Below, in pieces: positions 7,266 to 13,307 of a stretch of DNA of 17,524 bases. Each line of letters opens with the position of its first letter. Positions within the stretch are counted from its first letter, which is position 1. The notes below the pieces were generated by a model. That model was not told where the DNA came from and did no database searches. It was given only the letters and a program-made list of their open reading frames with translations. A program made the position numbers and the translations under genes. The DNA is from Candidatus Segatella violae (GTDB lineage Bacteria; Bacteroidota; Bacteroidia; Bacteroidales; Bacteroidaceae), in NCBI GenBank assembly GCA_002440225.1, contig DJSH01000009.1:1-17524 (forward strand), in the 5' to 3' direction.

Positions 7266-7964
7266 ATGGAAGAGACAATTAAGATCCTGCTTTGTGAGGA
7301 CGATGAGAACTTGGGTATGTTGCTTCGCGAGTATTTGCAGGCAAAAGGTTATACCACCGTATTGTGCCCTGATGGCGAGGCTGGCTATAAGGAGTTCAAC
7401 AAGAACAAGTACGACATAGCAGTGCTCGACGTGATGATGCCAAAGAAGGACGGTTTCACCCTGGCACAGGAAATTCGCCAGACCAATGCCGACCTGCCTA
7501 TCATCTTCTTGACTGCAAAGACCTTGAAGGAAGATATCCTTGAGGGCTTCAAGATTGGTGCCGACGACTATATCACCAAGCCTTTCTCTATGGAAGAGCT
7601 CGTGTTCCGTGTAGAAGCTATCTTGCGCCGTGTACGTGGCAAGAAGACTAAGGAATCTACCATGTACCACATCGGTAAGTTCACCTTCGATACACAGAAA
7701 CAGTTGCTTACCATCAACGGTCAGCAGACCAAGCTTACCACCAAGGAGAATGAGCTCCTCGGCCTCCTCTGTGCGCATGCCAATGAAATCTTGCAGCGCG
7801 ACTTCGCCCTCAAGACCATTTGGATTGACGACAACTATTTCAATGCACGTTCAATGGATGTGTATATCACCAAGTTGCGTAAGCACTTGAAAGATGACCC
7901 ACAGATAGAAATCATCAATATCCATGGCAAGGGCTATAAGCTCATCGTGCCAAACGAGGAATAA
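7266..7964 (+). CDS. rprY: OmpR/PhoB-family response regulator, RprY-like
   Basis: 232-residue cytoplasmic DNA-binding regulator. The receiver domain (about 4-120) has the acidic pocket D12-D13, phosphoacceptor D55 (VLDVMMP), T83 (FLTAK) and K105 (ITKPF), all canonical. The winged-helix trans_reg_C domain (about 133-230) ends with the conserved SMDVYITKLRKHL and GKGYKL motifs. The gene follows rprX after a 57-nt AT-rich gap without a terminator, so the two form an operon. No separate promoter or strong ribosome binding site is seen. Targets cannot be read from this window. The symbol is by resemblance of both partners to RprX/RprY; other Bacteroidales OmpR-type pairs look similar. Confidence 0.86.
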   Translation: MEETIKILLCEDDENLGMLLREYLQAKGYTTVLCPDGEAGYKEFNKNKYDIAVLDVMMPKKDGFTLAQEIRQTNADLPIIFLTAKTLKEDILEGFKIGADDYITKPFSMEELVFRVEAILRRVRGKKTKESTMYHIGKFTFDTQKQLLTINGQQTKLTTKENELLGLLCAHANEILQRDFALKTIWIDDNYFNARSMDVYITKLRKHLKDDPQIEIINIHGKGYKLIVPNEE

Positions 7965-7990
7965 AACTCAGAAAACAATAGAATAAGAAA

Positions 7991-8027
7991 AAGGGGGCAT
8001 GAGTCTGATATGGAATCATGCCCCTTT
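7991..8027. terminator. bidirectional intrinsic terminator between rprY and the 66-residue gene
   Basis: The stem AAGGGGGCATGA (7991-8002) pairs with TCATGCCCCTTT (8016-8027; one G-U pair), with a 13-nt loop. On the minus strand it is followed by five T residues (complement of 7988-7992). On the plus strand the right arm ends TTTCTT. It can serve both convergent genes. Confidence 0.8.
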
Positions 8028-8064
8028 CTTGAGTCCAGTATGAAATCATGCCCCTCTCTTGAGT
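8005..8064. repeat. imperfect 30-bp tandem duplication covering the 3' end of the 66-residue gene
   Basis: Units 8005-8034 and 8035-8064 share about 25 of 30 bases. Each contains TCATGCCCC followed by TCTTGAGT, which on the minus strand is the last codons plus stop of the small membrane protein gene. The outer copy is non-coding and supplies one arm of the terminator. Confidence 0.75.
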
Positions 8065-8246
8065 GAGTAGACGAAACCCGCAATGCCTGCCAGGATGAAA
8101 AACAACCCTGCGAAAAGCATCAGGTTTCCCTTGATGTTGAATACGAAACTGGCTGCCAGCAGCAGTACACCCAAAACGATGAAAGCCATGCCCATTGAAG
8201 GGATGGCACGGAGCGATTGGGTGAATTTTTTGTTCATCTTTACCAT
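8046..8246 (-). CDS. small two-helix inner-membrane protein, function unknown
   Basis: 66-residue protein (63 if the second Met, at 8237, is the start). A basic N-terminus (NKKFTQSLRAIP) is followed by two hydrophobic helices at about 18-36 and 43-60 joined by N-I-K-G-N, then a basic tail ending SLKRGA. Orientation by positive charges suggests both ends in the cytoplasm. I do not recognise a named family. A consensus promoter (8308-8277) lies about 30 nt upstream of the start, and the gene ends at a shared terminator, which supports a real short gene. It converges with rprY and diverges from rpsF through a symmetric promoter pair. Confidence 0.75.
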   Translation of the reverse strand: MVKMNKKFTQSLRAIPSMGMAFIVLGVLLLAASFVFNIKGNLMLFAGLFFILAGIAGFVYSLKRGA

Positions 8247-8276
8247 ATTATTCCTTAATTAACAATTATTTTTGTG

Positions 8277-8308
8277 CAAAAGTACAAAAAATATTTGGTT
8301 ATTTCAAA
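8277..8308 (-). promoter_or_regulatory. promoter for the 66-residue membrane protein gene
   Basis: On the minus strand: TTTG (8308-8305), a 20-nt spacer, TACTTTTG (8284-8277), matching the Bacteroidota consensus. It overlaps the rpsF promoter head-on. Confidence 0.72.
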
Positions 8309-8325
8309 TAAAAGTCGTACTTTTG
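8294..8325 (+). promoter_or_regulatory. promoter for the rpsF-rpsR-rplI operon
   Basis: TTTG (8294-8297), a 20-nt spacer and TACTTTTG (8318-8325) followed by CACC, a textbook Bacteroidota promoter. The leader to the rpsF ATG is about 85-90 nt. Confidence 0.78.
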
Positions 8326-8327
8326 CA

Positions 8328-8418
8328 CCGCAATTCGTGAAAAGGGTGTTTTTGCACACAATTGGAGCGGGTTTGCATAGAGAATTTATTATAAACATAT
8401 TTAATTATCAAAAGTAGT
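8328..8418 (+). promoter_or_regulatory. possible structured rpsF leader RNA
   Basis: The leader can fold: CCGC (8328-8331) with GCGG (8367-8370), AATT (8332-8335) with AATT (8360-8363), a GGA bulge, and an inner GTGT/ACAC hairpin (8346-8349 with 8356-8359). rpsF mRNA leaders that bind the bS6:bS18 complex are known in other bacteria. I cannot confirm a match to that motif, and the transcript may begin within the first arm. Confidence 0.3.
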
Positions 8419-8763
8419 ATGAATCAATACGAAACCGTTTTCATTTTGACTCCCGTTTTGTCTGATGAACAGATGAAGGAAACGGTCGCTAAGTTCGAGA
8501 AGGTGCTCACCGACAATGGTGCTGAGATTCTGAACAAAGAGGCTTGGGGTTTGAAGAAGTTGGCTTACAACATCGACAAGAAGACATCAGGCTTCTACAG
8601 CTTGATTGAGTTCAAGGCTGAACCTACCGTTGTAGCTAAGCTCGAAACAGCTTATCGCCGCGACGAGAAAGTAATTCGTTACATGACTGTTAAACTTGAC
8701 AAGTATGCTGCCGCTTACGCAGAGAAGCGTCGTGCAAAGCTTGGTAAAAAAGAGGAGGCTTAA
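8419..8763 (+). CDS. rpsF: 30S ribosomal protein bS6
   Basis: 114-residue bS6. It begins MNQYETVFILTPVLS (typical YE-hhhhh-P start) and has the beta-alpha-beta core with the motif WGLKKLAYNI at about 43-52 and GFYSLIEF, and a basic C-terminal tail (EKRRAKLG). It binds 16S rRNA as a heterodimer with bS18 on the 30S platform. First gene of rpsF-rpsR-rplI. Its start has no Shine-Dalgarno sequence, as is usual in this phylum, unlike the two following genes. In Bacteroidota ribosomes bS6, bS18 and bS21 form the pocket that hides the 16S rRNA 3' tail. Confidence 0.97.
   Translation: MNQYETVFILTPVLSDEQMKETVAKFEKVLTDNGAEILNKEAWGLKKLAYNIDKKTSGFYSLIEFKAEPTVVAKLETAYRRDEKVIRYMTVKLDKYAAAYAEKRRAKLGKKEEA
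8754..8759 (+). promoter_or_regulatory. strong Shine-Dalgarno sequence for rpsR
   Basis: AGGAGG within the last codons of rpsF, 6 nt before the rpsR ATG (8766), complementary to the anti-SD CCUCC. Strong SD sequences are rare in Bacteroidota; none of the non-ribosomal genes in this window has one. Confidence 0.8.
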
Positions 8764-8765
8764 TC

Positions 8766-9035
8766 ATGGCAGATCAGAAATCAGAAATCCGTTATTTGAC
8801 CGCTCCTTCTATCGACACAAAGAAGAAGAAGTATTGCCGTTTCAAGAAGAGCGGTATTAAGTACATCGACTATAAGGACCCAGAGTTCTTGAAGAAGTTC
8901 TTGAACGAGCAGGGTAAGATCCTTCCACGTCGTATCACAGGTACATCTTTGAAGTATCAGCGCCGTGTAGCACAGGCTGTTAAGCGTGCTCGCCAGATCG
9001 CTTTGCTTCCTTACGTAACCGATTTGATGAAGTAA
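8766..9035 (+). CDS. rpsR: 30S ribosomal protein bS18
   Basis: 89-residue bS18. It has the family core: KKYCRFKKSGIKYIDYKD at about 20-37, LxxFLNEQGKILPRRITGT, and the basic helix KYQRRVAQAVKRARQIALLPY near the C-terminus. The N-terminus is about 12 residues longer than the core. It pairs with bS6 on the 30S platform. It starts 2 nt after the rpsF stop, so translation is tightly coupled. A strong SD (8754-8759) inside rpsF is unusual for the phylum and decides the start at 8766. Confidence 0.97.
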   Translation: MADQKSEIRYLTAPSIDTKKKKYCRFKKSGIKYIDYKDPEFLKKFLNEQGKILPRRITGTSLKYQRRVAQAVKRARQIALLPYVTDLMK

Positions 9036-9038
9036 TTT

Positions 9039-9045
9039 AAGGAGG
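9039..9045 (+). promoter_or_regulatory. strong Shine-Dalgarno sequence for rplI
   Basis: AAGGAGG, seven bases complementary to the anti-SD CCUCCUU, 9 nt before the rplI ATG (9055). It lies in the 19-nt gap after rpsR. Confidence 0.85.
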
Positions 9046-9054
9046 AGAAGAAGA

Positions 9055-9585
9055 ATGGAAATTATTTTGAAGCAAGATATTATCGGTCTTGGATACAAGA
9101 ACGATATCGTAAATGTAAAGAGTGGTTATGGTCGTAACTTCCTTATCCCTACAGGTAAGGCTGTTATCGCTTCTCCAGCTGCCAAGAAGCAGTTGGCAGA
9201 GGACTTGAAGCAGCAGGCTCACAAGCTTGAGGCTATCAAGGCTGAGGCTGTTAAGAAGGGCGATGCTCTCAATGGCATCGTTCTTACTATCACTGCCAAG
9301 GTTAGTGCTACAGGTCAGCTCTACGGTTCTGTTAACGCAGCTACTGTTGCTGAGGAGCTCGCTAAGAAGGGCATCGAGGTAGATCGCAAGATCATCACTA
9401 TGAAGGATGCTAAGAAGGTAGGCGAGTACGAGGCTACTGTTCACTACCACAAGGAGGTTGAGGTTAAGGTTCCTGTACACGTTGTTGCAGAGAACGCTCC
9501 TGTTGCAGCTCCTGCTGCTGAGGAAGCTCCAGTTGATGCTCCTGCTGAGGCAGCAGCCGAGGAAGAGGCTCCTGCAGCTGAGTAA
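9055..9585 (+). CDS. rplI: 50S ribosomal protein bL9 with acidic Ala/Pro/Glu tail
   Basis: 176-residue bL9. The N-terminal rRNA-binding domain is MEIILKQDIIGLGYKNDIVNV followed by GYGRNFLIP (about 24-32). The long connecting helix is about 41-75, and the C-terminal domain is about 78-147 (GSVNAATVAEELAKKGIEVD, then VHYHKEVEVKV). bL9 is usually about 147-150 residues. The extra 27 or so residues (about 148-176) are a low-complexity Ala/Pro/Glu stretch encoded by repeated GCTCCTGCTG-like codons. It looks unstructured and acidic. Last gene of the operon, with a strong SD and a terminator 47 nt after the stop. Confidence 0.95.
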   Translation: MEIILKQDIIGLGYKNDIVNVKSGYGRNFLIPTGKAVIASPAAKKQLAEDLKQQAHKLEAIKAEAVKKGDALNGIVLTITAKVSATGQLYGSVNAATVAEELAKKGIEVDRKIITMKDAKKVGEYEATVHYHKEVEVKVPVHVVAENAPVAAPAAEEAPVDAPAEAAAEEEAPAAE

Positions 9586-9631
9586 TTTTTAGTACGATAA
9601 TTTTCGCACTGTAAAGCAAATTAACATAAAG

Positions 9632-9665
9632 ATCCCTTTTGCCGCAAGGCATTAGGGATTTTTTT
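9632..9665 (+). terminator. intrinsic terminator of the rpsF-rpsR-rplI operon
   Basis: ATCCCT...GCC (9632-9643) pairs with GGC...AGGGAT (9648-9659), with two central T-T mismatches and a GCAA (GNRA) tetraloop, followed by seven T residues (9659-9665). Confidence 0.9.
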
Positions 9666-9750
9666 ATGTCCTTCTCGAACAATCTAAGGGCAATTTAGAA
9701 TATATAACTATATTTTTCGTGATTCTCTCCCAAGTCTCGAAAAATATTTG

Positions 9751-9758
9751 TATCTTTG
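9751..9758 (+). promoter_or_regulatory. -7 box for fabD
   Basis: TATCTTTG followed by CACCC, a strong Bacteroidota -7 element. No TTTG is found 19-21 nt upstream. The leader to the fabD ATG is about 65 nt and AT-rich. Confidence 0.6.
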
Positions 9759-9829
9759 CACCCAGATTGGAACAATCAAGCAATTAAAACATTGATTATT
9801 AACAACAATATTAAAATATAAAAGATAAA

Positions 9830-10717
9830 ATGAAAGCATTTGTTTTCCCTGGTCAGGGTTCACAGTTCGTAGGTATGGGCAAGGACCTCTACGACAACAA
9901 CGCATTGGCAAAAGAACTTTTCGATAAGGCCGACGAAATCCTCGGCTTCAAGATTACTGATATTATGTTTGCTGGCACCGACGAGCAGTTGAAGGAAACT
10001 AAGGTTACACAGCCTGCCGTATTCCTCCATTCTGTTATCTCTGCCCTCTGCTTGGGCGATGATTTCAAGCCTGCTATGGTGGCTGGTCACTCTCTCGGTG
10101 AGTTCTCTGCATTGGTAGCTGCTGGTGCCATCGCTTTCGAGGATGGTGTGAAGCTCGTTGCCGCTCGTGCCAACGCTATGCAGAAGGCTTGCGAGGCTAA
10201 CCCTGGTACTATGGCTGCCATCATCGGCTTGCCAGACGAAAAGGTGGAGGAAATCTGCGCTGAGGTAAGCACAGAGGGTAACATCGTTATCCCTGCCAAT
10301 TACAACTGCCCTGGTCAGCTCGTTATCTCTGGTAACACTGATGCCATCCACGCAGCTTGCGAGAAATTGAAGGCTGCTGGCGCTAAGCGTGCCTTGCCTT
10401 TGAAGGTAGGTGGTGCTTTCCATTCTCCATTGATGCAGCCAGCCAAGGATGAGCTCCAGGCAGCTATCGAGAAGACTACATTCTCAGCTCCTAAGTGCCC
10501 AGTTTACCAGAACGTAGATGGTAAGCCTCACACAGATCCAGCCGAGATTCAGCAGAACCTCATCGCTCAGCTCACAAGCTCTGTACGTTGGACAGCTTCT
10601 GTTCAGGCTATGATCGCTGATGGTGCCGACGACTTCACTGAGTGCGGTCCTGGCAAGGCATTGCAGGGCATGATTGGCCGCATCGACAAGACTGTCGCTG
10701 CTCACGGCATTGCTTAG
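9830..10717 (+). CDS. fabD: malonyl-CoA:ACP transacylase FabD
   Basis: 295-residue cytoplasmic acyltransferase that moves malonyl from CoA to acyl carrier protein for fatty acid elongation. It has GQGSQ (8-12), the nucleophile elbow G86-H-S88-L-G90, an Arg in VAARANAMQ at the substrate carboxylate position, and the catalytic H198 in GGAFHSPLM, plus the C-terminal GPGKALQGMI motif. Length and spacing match E. coli FabD (S92/H201). It is separated from rplI by a terminator and has its own -7 box. A strong hairpin (10737-10781) lies between it and the GH13-AlaX gene. Confidence 0.95.
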   Translation: MKAFVFPGQGSQFVGMGKDLYDNNALAKELFDKADEILGFKITDIMFAGTDEQLKETKVTQPAVFLHSVISALCLGDDFKPAMVAGHSLGEFSALVAAGAIAFEDGVKLVAARANAMQKACEANPGTMAAIIGLPDEKVEEICAEVSTEGNIVIPANYNCPGQLVISGNTDAIHAACEKLKAAGAKRALPLKVGGAFHSPLMQPAKDELQAAIEKTTFSAPKCPVYQNVDGKPHTDPAEIQQNLIAQLTSSVRWTASVQAMIADGADDFTECGPGKALQGMIGRIDKTVAAHGIA

Positions 10718-10736
10718 TCAACAAAAACATTTTACG

Positions 10737-10781
10737 GCGTTTTATCTTCTTGGCAAAGGTGTTTCCGAGAAGATAAAACGC
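10737..10781 (+). terminator. long hairpin after fabD (probable terminator)
   Basis: GCGTTTTATCTTCT (10737-10750) is perfectly complementary to 10768-10781 (14 bp), and the inner loop can extend the pairing (GG-AAA with TTT-CC). The trailing sequence TTCATTTCT is T-rich but interrupted. It ends 28 nt before the next gene, which has no visible promoter, so it may be a partial terminator or attenuator. Confidence 0.65.
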
Positions 10782-10809
10782 TTCATTTCTATAAGTGCGT
10801 AACCGCTAA

Positions 10810-13011
10810 ATGAAAGAAAAAGTTGTAATTTATCAAGTACTTCCACGATTATTTGGAAATTCTAATACCACTCGCAAGGAGAACGGAACCCTAGAGGAGA
10901 ACGGTTGCGGAAAGCTCAATTATTTTACCGATGCAGTGCTCGCCCGTATCCACGACATGGGATTCACACATATTTGGTACACAGGTGTGATTCGTCACGC
11001 CACCCAGACCAACTACTCATCATACGGCATTCCTACCCAGCATGCTGAGGTGGTGAAGGGTAAGGCGGGGTCGCCATACGCTATTACCGACTATTATGAC
11101 ATCGACCCCGACTTGGCGGAAAATGTAAGCATGCGTATGTCGGAGTGGGAGAGTCTGATAGAGCGTACTCACAAGGCTGGCATGAAGGTCATCATGGATT
11201 TCGTTCCTAATCACGTGGCTCGTGAGTATCACTCCATTCGCAAACCAGCAGGTGTACGAGACCTTGGAGAGGATGATGACAAAAACATGCATTTCTCTAT
11301 CCAAAATAATTTCTATTATACATGGGGCGACCTCGACCTCAACGAGGTGCGCCAGTCTAGACCGGCGTTCACCGCATACGCTGCGAAAGATGCCAAGATA
11401 TTTGAGCCATACACGGAATGTCCTGCCAAGGCTACGGGCAATGACCGCTTCGACAATCGTCCGAGCGTGAACGACTGGTATGAGACCGTGAAACTCAACT
11501 ATGGTATCGACTATTGCGATGCCGGCGGTCGTAGCTATCACTACGAGCCTGTGCCTAACACTTGGGGCAAGATGACCGATATTTTGCTCTATTGGGCAGG
11601 CAAGGGCGTAGATGGTTTCCGCTGCGATATGGCTGAGATGGTGCCAACGGCATTTTGGTCTTACGCCACTCAGATATTGAAGGCTCGTTATCCAGAAATA
11701 GTCGTCATCGGCGAAGTGTACGACCCTAACCAGTATCGCAACTATGTAAAGGCTGGTTTCGACTACCTTTATGATAAGGTGGGCATGTACGATTGCTTGC
11801 GTGGCGTTATCCGTGGTGAGCGTCCTGCTGCCAGTATTACCCATGAATGGCAGGTGGTTGACGATATTCGCGACCACATGCTCTACTTCTTGGAGAATCA
11901 CGATGAGCAGCGCATCGCCAGCGATTTTTTCTGTGGCAATGCCGAGAAGGCGATACCTGCTGCAGCTTTGAGCCTTTTCTTCCAAAAGAATCCATTCATG
12001 CTCTATAGTGGACAGGAGTTTGGCGAGCGAGGCATGGACAAGGAGGGCTTCAGTGGAGAGGATGGTCGCACCACGATATTCGACTATTGGAGTCCAGAGA
12101 CGTTGGCTCATGCCTATCAAGCACCAGGTTCGCCTGCTGCCCATCAGCAGTCGGTGGCAAGTAAGGCTTTGGCGGCCCAATATCGCCAGTTGCTACGTCT
12201 TGCCAATGAGGAGCGAGCCATCCGTGAGGGCGATACCTTCGACTTGATGTATGTGAACCCACAGTCTGAGCATTTCGACCCACGCTGTCATTTTGCATTT
12301 CTTCGTAAGAAAGGCGGAGAGGCGATGCTCGTCGTGCTCAATTTCTCGGCAGAGGCTCGTGAGTTGGGTGTTTGCATTCCGGGCCATGCCTTCGACTACA
12401 TGCACTTGCCTGAGGAGGAAGTGGCTGTAACCGAACTTTGGTCGGGTGGCAAGAAAAAGGTGGAGTTGAAGAAAGACGGCAACTTCCCAGTTTCAATCGG
12501 AGCTTACGGAGTAAGAATCTATAAATTCAATGTCAAGATGGACGAGAGTGAATTCATATTGAATGAGCATCACAAGGAGGAGTTCCCTCCTGCTCATACG
12601 GCAGAGCATTTGCTCAACCAGTTGATGCACCGCATGTTTGGATGCGAGCGCAGTCGCAATGCACACATCGAGCGCAAGAAGAGTAAGATGACCTTCGTAG
12701 TCGACCACAAGCCTTCTCGTCAGGAGGAAAAGGAAATCGAGACGGAGATGAATCGTTTGATAGAGTTGGATATGCCAGTGACCTACGAGTTTGTGGATCG
12801 CGACCATATACCAGCAGATGTCAAGCTCGACCGCTTGCCAGAGGATGCCAGCGAGACGCTTCGTCTGGTTCGCATTGGCGACTATGACGTTTGTCCATGT
12901 ATCGGCAAGCATGTTCGCTCTACCGCTCAGATTGGTAAGTTCGTATTGCTTGGCACCAATTGGGATGAGCCTTCTCACTCATTGAGAATCCGTTTCAAGA
13001 TAGTGCAGTAA
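10810..13011 (+). CDS. fusion of GH13 alpha-amylase-type enzyme with AlaX-like tRNA-editing domain
   Basis: 733-residue uninterrupted ORF with two unrelated parts. Residues 1 to about 576 are a GH13 enzyme: motif I D130-F-V-P-N134-H135, motif II G-F-R271-C-D273 (nucleophile), motif III G-E302-V (acid/base), motif IV N363-H-D365, then a beta-sandwich ending YGVRIYKF. With no signal peptide it should act on maltodextrin-like substrates in the cytoplasm; exact specificity is not clear. Residues 577-733 resemble AlaX/threonyl-alanyl tRNA synthetase editing domains, with both metal motifs intact: H596-TAE-H600 and C697-IGK-H701, followed by VRSTAQIG. Such domains deacylate mischarged tRNA-Ala. The junction codons FNVK-M577 put a possible internal start exactly at the domain boundary, so a separate editing protein could also be made. 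No promoter is seen; the gene may depend on read-through from fabD. Confidence 0.87.
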   Translation: MKEKVVIYQVLPRLFGNSNTTRKENGTLEENGCGKLNYFTDAVLARIHDMGFTHIWYTGVIRHATQTNYSSYGIPTQHAEVVKGKAGSPYAITDYYDIDPDLAENVSMRMSEWESLIERTHKAGMKVIMDFVPNHVAREYHSIRKPAGVRDLGEDDDKNMHFSIQNNFYYTWGDLDLNEVRQSRPAFTAYAAKDAKIFEPYTECPAKATGNDRFDNRPSVNDWYETVKLNYGIDYCDAGGRSYHYEPVPNTWGKMTDILLYWAGKGVDGFRCDMAEMVPTAFWSYATQILKARYPEIVVIGEVYDPNQYRNYVKAGFDYLYDKVGMYDCLRGVIRGERPAASITHEWQVVDDIRDHMLYFLENHDEQRIASDFFCGNAEKAIPAAALSLFFQKNPFMLYSGQEFGERGMDKEGFSGEDGRTTIFDYWSPETLAHAYQAPGSPAAHQQSVASKALAAQYRQLLRLANEERAIREGDTFDLMYVNPQSEHFDPRCHFAFLRKKGGEAMLVVLNFSAEARELGVCIPGHAFDYMHLPEEEVAVTELWSGGKKKVELKKDGNFPVSIGAYGVRIYKFNVKMDESEFILNEHHKEEFPPAHTAEHLLNQLMHRMFGCERSRNAHIERKKSKMTFVVDHKPSRQEEKEIETEMNRLIELDMPVTYEFVDRDHIPADVKLDRLPEDASETLRLVRIGDYDVCPCIGKHVRSTAQIGKFVLLGTNWDEPSHSLRIRFKIVQ

Positions 13012-13025
13012 GTAAATAATGATAG

Positions 13026-13052
13026 CAAAGCTAGTTGTTAAGGCTAGTTTTG
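13026..13052 (+). other. stem-loop after the GH13-AlaX gene
   Basis: CAAAGCTAG (13026-13034) pairs with CTAGTTTTG (13044-13052), nine pairs with one G-U and a 9-nt loop. It sits 14 nt after the stop codon and ahead of the terminator. It may protect the mRNA 3' end or be a weak terminator. Confidence 0.5.
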
Positions 13053-13066
13053 TGATAAAAAGAAAT

Positions 13067-13104
13067 AATGGGGTAGTCGATAAGATTGCCCCATTGTTGT
13101 TTTT
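13067..13104 (+). terminator. intrinsic terminator of the GH13-AlaX gene
   Basis: AATGGGG (13067-13073) pairs with CCCCATT (13089-13095), with a 15-nt loop, followed by GTTG and five T residues (13100-13104). Confidence 0.8.
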
Positions 13105-13152
13105 GACTGTGGGGAATCTGTGTGCTAAAACTTATTGATAATCTGTAGATTG

Positions 13153-13228
13153 TACGTTTTGATATATTGTTTTACGTAATGACATTTGTTGATTTTTATT
13201 CTTTGAACTCCTTTTTTTACGTATTGAC
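13153..13228 (+). repeat. three direct copies of TACGTNNTGAY upstream of the SPFH operon
   Basis: TACGTTTTGAT (13153-13163), TACGTAATGAC (13173-13183) and TACGTATTGAC (13218-13228). The first two are 20 bp apart (two helical turns), the third 45 bp further. The last two extend to TTTTACGTA(A/T)TGAC. They lie 80-155 bp before the SPFH start and could be operator sites. No clear consensus promoter is visible here; TTCCTTTG at 13252-13259 is a weak -7 candidate. Confidence 0.45.
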
Positions 13229-13307
13229 CATGAAGTTTAGATGTTTTTTTGTTCCTTTGCACAGTGAATGAAGTAAAGGTATCATTAATGAATCTAAACT
13301 TAATATT

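Noticed and set aside
7092..7778. 228-codon minus-strand frame opposite rprY
   Set aside because: No domain and no signals; the plus-strand regulator has every receiver and winged-helix landmark.
11020..12180. 386-codon open frame on the minus strand opposite the GH13 domain
   Set aside because: It lies wholly inside a gene with intact catalytic motifs, shows no recognisable domain, and has no promoter or terminator of its own. Long antisense frames are common opposite genes with this codon bias.
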